A stretch of DNA of 12,357 nt from Acanthamoeba lenticulata (Eukaryota; Discosea; Longamoebia; Acanthamoebidae). Positions 8,162 through 12,357 of this stretch are shown piece by piece. The stretch's first letter is position 1; each line of letters begins with the position of its first letter. Made by a program: the position numbers and the translations under genes. The DNA lies in contig NAVB01004734.1 in assembly GCA_002179805.1 (NCBI GenBank), forward strand, positions 1-12,357. The letters run 5' to 3'. The notes under the pieces were generated by a model that was not told the DNA's origin, did not search any database, and saw only the letters and a program-made list of their open reading frames with translations.

Positions 8162-9830
8162 ATGTTGCGGGCGGTTCTGTACAGTGAGTTTGACCCCATA
8201 GCAGGACCCAAGCTTTCGCATCAGGTGCCAGAAGGGTATGCAGTGCATGTTTTCGTTTTCATTTTTCAAATCTTTGATTTAGTGCGCACTGGCAGGACTT
8301 TAGGCAAAGAGGGCTTCGAAGCCATAACCGATTACATTATCACCAAGCCTCAGTTGTGTGGCAAGCTCATCTCTCTGTACGCTCCTCTGAGAGTTTCAAA
8401 CTCCCTGTAGTGCAAGTACTTACGCCTTTACTGGCAGGACGGCATGCGGCTTGAAGGTGATGGGCTTCCCCGTCTGTTTGGAGCACAACAAGTTTGCTCG
8501 TAACGCGCTCTGGTACGTTTGCACGTTCATGTGGTCTATTTCCTCGTTGCTTATTCATGCCTTGATAAATCAGGTTCAACGTGTGCTTTGTCTTCGACCC
8601 AGACACCGACGTGGCTGTCTACAAGCCCGTGTTGCGCAAGCTGGCCAACATTTTCATTGCGCTCGAGGTACATGTTCTAGCTTTCAGCGTGCTAGCACCA
8701 GTGCGCCTCTCATCTCACTCGCGCTGCAGTGCGAGAGCGAGTTTCTCTCGCACACTGCCACTGGCGACCGACTGCGCAAGCTGCTTGAGCAGATATGGAC
8801 TTCCCTCAACAGCCGTGGCGCCTGTTGTATTCCCATCGGTACTCCAAACCAGTACTCGTCTGGTTTGCTGTGTTCTTGTCGCACATGACCTAAACGCTTA
8901 TTCTTAATGCAGATGAGGCCAACACCATCTACCTGCGGCTTTTCCCTAAGCGACCGCCACCACCGGAGGTTTATGCGCACCAGGTACCTGTGCGCATCAA
9001 AGATCTCGATGCGCTCATGACCAAAGACTGGGAGCTCACCGTCCAACAGGTGCTGCTTGCCTCATGACCCTCTCTTAGGCTCGATCCAATACTAAACGGA
9101 GACCTGTGCAGATCGTGCCATACATCGACGGCGTACGCTATGTGAAGCGAATCGCAAGCGAGAGCGGATGTCACATCGATCTGATCCGAGAAGTTATGCG
9201 CCATCTCCTGTACTACGAGTGCATCACCATGATCGACATCTTCCAGTTCTCCAACGTCTACGTGTGCACGCCTCGCATTCAAATGCTCTACAACAACGTG
9301 GCTATGCAGAAAGAGTGTCAGCGCTACGTCTGCGTGCCCGGTACGGCGATAAGCCTCCGCCCCTGTGGCTTGGAGTCTTTTTATTGACACAACGTTGCAG
9401 GCACCACGCCACCGCCCTTTGCCAAGATCTTTGCGCTCTACTGCGGGCTGCGGCCAGCAGTCACCTTCCGAGACTTTTGCCTGGACAACGACACCCGATC
9501 GCTCAACATCGACGACAGGAAGCTGGTCACCTTCGGGCTGGTTAATGGCTTCCTGCGACGAGTGCACAAGTACCCGCTCTACTCGCCGCCTAATCCGTTG
9601 CTTGCCTCGGGCCAGCCCAAGAGCCGTCTGCCCAAGCACATCAGAGAGTATGCTCCACCCCTCCCTGCATATGCCTTGGAAAAAGGCCGAGAGTCCTAAC
9701 CAGTTCGATGACCTGCAGTCTGGTGGATGGCAGCCATTCGTTTGATGAGATTTGCTGCGAACTTGGGAAGAGCTACGAGGAGGTGAGGGAGATGCTCGAA
9801 ACACAAAACTACACCATCATCTCCAAGTAA
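8162..9830 (+). CDS. NPRL2: NPRL2-like GATOR1 subunit (nitrogen permease regulator 2)
   Basis: NPRL2, with NPRL3 and DEPDC5, forms GATOR1, the GTPase-activating complex for RagA/B that switches off TORC1 at the lysosome when amino acids fall. Nine exons: 8162-8235, 8296-8376, 8438-8512, 8574-8667, 8730-8838, 8913-9049, 9112-9340, 9401-9647, 9719-9830. They sum to 1,158 bp, or 385 residues plus TAA, against about 380 in human. Landmarks, co-linear with human NPRL2: LYSEFDPIAGPKL and YIITKP in the N-terminal longin-type domain, GFPVCLEHNKFARNAL, then IVPYIDGVRYVKRI, LLYYECITMIDIFQFSNVY and, near the end, HSFDEICCELGKSYEE. Arg73 (codon 8499-8501) in FARNAL lines up with human Arg78, the reported catalytic arginine finger, so GAP function is probably retained. 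Introns are 60-74 bp. ATG 8162 has G at -3 and matches where the conserved N terminus begins. Confidence 0.95.
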
Positions 9831-9891
9831 AACGTTTCTTTTCATTTAAAGTGAATTTTATTTCATTTTATTGCGGTCCTCGCGCGACAAG
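9831..9891 (+). other. 61-bp gap between NPRL2 stop and AP-4 epsilon start
   Basis: This AT-rich stretch (including ATTTTATTTCATTTTATT) must hold the NPRL2 3' end and the AP-4 epsilon 5' leader. No AATAAA is present on the plus strand. Either the transcripts overlap, or the promoter of the downstream gene lies within the last NPRL2 exons or introns. Confidence 0.6.
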
Positions 9892-12353
9892 ATGAGCAAG
9901 AAGGATGGGGGCCTGGGCAAACTGGGTCTGGGCAACACGTTGCAGGGCCTGAGCTCGCTCATGCAGATGCAGTTCACCACCAATGGCGGCGGAGCGCTCA
10001 GCAGCGATTTCTTCAACCTAATCAAGGGTATCGGCGAGGCGAAATCCAAACTCGTACAAGCTATCCCTGCTTCCCAGCTTCGTAGACCTTCCCTTGACTG
10101 ACCCTGCCGTACCAACAGGAGGAAGATTTGATTATTGAAAGAGAGATCAAATTGCTTCGCTCCGTCATTACGCAACCCGACAATGCTGTACACAAATCCT
10201 TCCCTCCTTCACTTTGTTGGGGGTTGCCGGCAGTGCAGCTGATCCACATTCTGCCGCGGTATACAGAAACACATGAGGGAATATGTTGTACGACTCTTGT
10301 ACTGCGAGATGCTGGGACACGACGTGTCGTGGGGCTACATCCACGCCATCAACATGACCCAGCAGTCTAAGCTCATGGACAAGTGGGTGGGCTACATTGC
10401 CGTTGCGTCGTTCCTGCATCGCGACCACGAGCTCCTCATCCTCCTCATCAGCTCACTTCGGCGGGTGCCGCTTCCCACTTTGATGCGTGTTCACATTTTG
10501 TCTTCTCCTTCTCACATCTGTCCCGGTCTGGACTCGGGCGGAGAGCAGGACTTGAGCAGCACCAACCAGTTGCACGTGTGCGCGGCACTCACGGCGCTGT
10601 CGCACCTCATCAGCGAGGAGACCATCCCGGCTGTGCTGCCTCTCGTCACTGAACTGCTCCTCCACGAAAAGTACTTTCTCACCACCCTTCCACATAAGCC
10701 ACACTCGTGGATGCGCGTATTTGGATCCGTTGGCTGAGGCGATGTTCTCCAGGGCTGTGGTGCGCAAGAAGGCCGTGATGGCGTTGCTGCGTTTCTTCCT
10801 CCTGTCGCCCACCAGTGTCGATCACCTGCACGAAAAGGTCCGGAGGGCGCTCTGCGATGCCGACCCGTCCGTCATGGGCGCCACGCTCAATCTACTCGAG
10901 TATCTCGTCCGAGTACGTCAGTGCCTTCACCAACGTCCACATTTGGCGCTCAAGCTGATAGCTCAATTGCGTTCTTGTCGAACAACAGAAGGACGCGCGG
11001 GTGTGGAAGGACATCGTACCCACGCTCGTGTCGATCCTCAAGCAGATCGTTCAGAAGCGGTTGCCCAAGCACTACGAGTACCACCACGTCCCGGCGCCCT
11101 GGATCCAGATCAAGCTCATCCGCCTCCTGGGCCTGCTCGGGGCCAACGACAAGCGCGTGAGCGAGCACATGTATGACTCGCTGCTGGAGACCATCAAGCA
11201 GCCCACGACCAACAACGCCGCCTACGGTATGCTCTCCTTTAAATGAACTCTTACGGAGGAGGACCTGATTGTGTCCACGCATGCAGCTTTGGTCTACGAG
11301 TGCGTGAAGACGATCGCTTCGATCTACCCCAGACCGGCCCTGCTCGACGTCGCCGCCAACGCTATCTCGCTGTTCATTACCAGCAAGAGGTGAGCCCCCC
11401 CCCCCATCTCATTAATGAGATTCCGCGTACTCACGTTCGAAATCATGCTCCACTGTATGCACAGCAACAATCTCAAGTACATGGGCATCGACGGCCTGAG
11501 CATGATCATTACCATCGATGCCAGATACGTGCAGCGCCACCAGATGCAAGTTGTCGACTGTCTGCGCTCTCCCGACGACACCCTCAAGCGCAAGGTGCGG
11601 TTTTGGTTTGATTTATTTAAAATTACAATTTAATTTCAGCCTAAATAATTATGCTCACGTCTCCCCTGTCCCAGACGCTGGACCTGTTGTACAAGATGAC
11701 GAATCCGGCCAACGTGGAGGTCATCACGCAGAAGATGATCGACCATCTGGCTACGACCTCCGACCTCCACCTGCGCACGGAGCTCGTATCGCGCATCACG
11801 CAGCTGGCCGAGCGGTTCTCGCCCAACAACGAGTGGTTCATCGAGACAATGACGCGCGTGTTCCTGCTCGGCGGTGACCTCGTGCGGTCGGAGATCGCGC
11901 ACAACCTCATGCAGCTCATCGCTGAGGGCGTGGACGATGCGCACGGTGACGAGGAACTGCGGATCTACGCCGTCACCAAGCTCATGGACATTCTCGAGCG
12001 CGAGCCTGTCGTGCCCGACGTGCTCGTTCAGCTTGCCGTGTGGGTTCTCGCCGAATACGGCTACCTCTCGCCCACGCACGCCCTCAACCAGATCGCCGAT
12101 CGCCTTCTCCTGCTTCTCGAGCAAGCCCACCAGAGTGCGCTTCACACAGCTTACTATTGGCGTGGACTCGCCGCGCCAGAGCCACACTAATGGGGATGAC
12201 GGGCGGGCGATCTGCTCGTGAGCAGGCAGCGAGACCCGATGCTGGATCGTGACGGGGCTTATGAAGCTTGTGGCGCAGATGAATCACTGCCCGCCGTCCA
12301 TCGAAGAGACCATCTTCAAGTACAAGCGCTCCCGCCACATCGACCTTCAGCAG
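9892..12353 (+). CDS. AP4E1: AP-4 adaptor complex epsilon subunit, 5' part (3' end beyond window)
   Basis: Large subunit of AP-4, an ARF-recruited, clathrin-independent coat adaptor at the trans-Golgi network. Visible exons: 9892-10053, 10119-10187, 10267-10464, 10549-10670, 10753-10912, 10989-11226, 11287-11389, 11465-11594, 11675-12134, 12226-12353; 1,770 bp, 590 residues, with a tenth donor (GTAT) at 12354. This covers the alpha-solenoid trunk; hinge and ear are off-window (human protein about 1,137 residues). Epsilon rather than gamma or alpha is indicated by [103 protein letters not shown] and SSETRCWIV, which follow human and plant epsilon in order. The start is ATG 9892 (A at -3), preceding a Gly/Leu-rich leader of about 54 residues that is poorly conserved. 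Introns are 60-91 bp. Confidence 0.93.
11395..11405 (+). repeat. C11 homopolymer in AP-4 epsilon intron
   Basis: A run of eleven C residues follows the donor GTGAG of the intron 11390-11464. It is a G-run on the other strand and a likely site of sequencing or replication slippage. It has no coding effect if the intron is spliced. Confidence 0.8.
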
Positions 12354-12357
12354 GTAT

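Noticed and set aside
8281..8303. Other AG acceptors (ending 8282 or 8303) for the first NPRL2 intron
   Set aside because: Both break the reading frame. Only the acceptor ending at 8295 keeps phase and gives the same spacing between QVPE and YIITKP as human NPRL2.
8971..9804. A 277-codon minus-strand frame opposite NPRL2
   Set aside because: It overlaps strongly conserved NPRL2 exons and their introns and shows no domain signature of its own; shadow frame.
11636..12187. A 183-codon minus-strand frame opposite AP-4 epsilon
   Set aside because: It covers the conserved exon 11675-12134 and is explained by the codon bias of the sense strand.

Overview
The window is nuclear DNA of a eukaryote with compact, GC-rich genes. 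Short spliceosomal introns (about 60-91 bp) break two conserved genes, and the proteins are eukaryote-specific trafficking and nutrient-signalling components. Gene density, GC-rich codon use and intron style suggest a free-living amoebozoan of the Acanthamoeba type. This species call is inference; the eukaryotic call rests on the splice structure seen here.

Layout. (1) Bases 1 to about 7860, minus strand, hold one gene running off the left edge. It encodes an N-terminal pleckstrin-homology (PH) domain on several small exons, then one very large exon (235-6994) of about 2,250 codons that is nearly all coiled coil, then a short further exon reaching the window edge. At least about 2,465 residues are visible. 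The coiled coil contains a higher-order internal repeat array. (2) Bases 7861-8161 are a 301-bp divergent intergenic region. (3) Bases 8162-9830, plus strand, hold a complete nine-exon NPRL2 gene, a subunit of the GATOR1 complex (385 residues when spliced). (4) After only 61 bp, bases 9892 to the right edge, plus strand, hold the first ten exons (590 residues) of the epsilon subunit of the AP-4 adaptor complex; the 3' part lies outside the window.

How the genes relate: NPRL2 acts in amino-acid control of TORC1 at the lysosome, AP-4 epsilon sorts cargo at the trans-Golgi/endosome, and the PH/coiled-coil protein has the architecture of a membrane-anchored tether or scaffold. All three touch endomembranes, but nothing in the sequence shows they are co-regulated beyond their tight spacing. 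I did not find a defence system, mobile element, RNA gene or CRISPR array. The least explained item is the giant PH-coiled-coil protein.

Splice junctions were placed by hand from GT/AG signals, reading phase and remembered alignment to human or plant homologues; no transcript or search was available.
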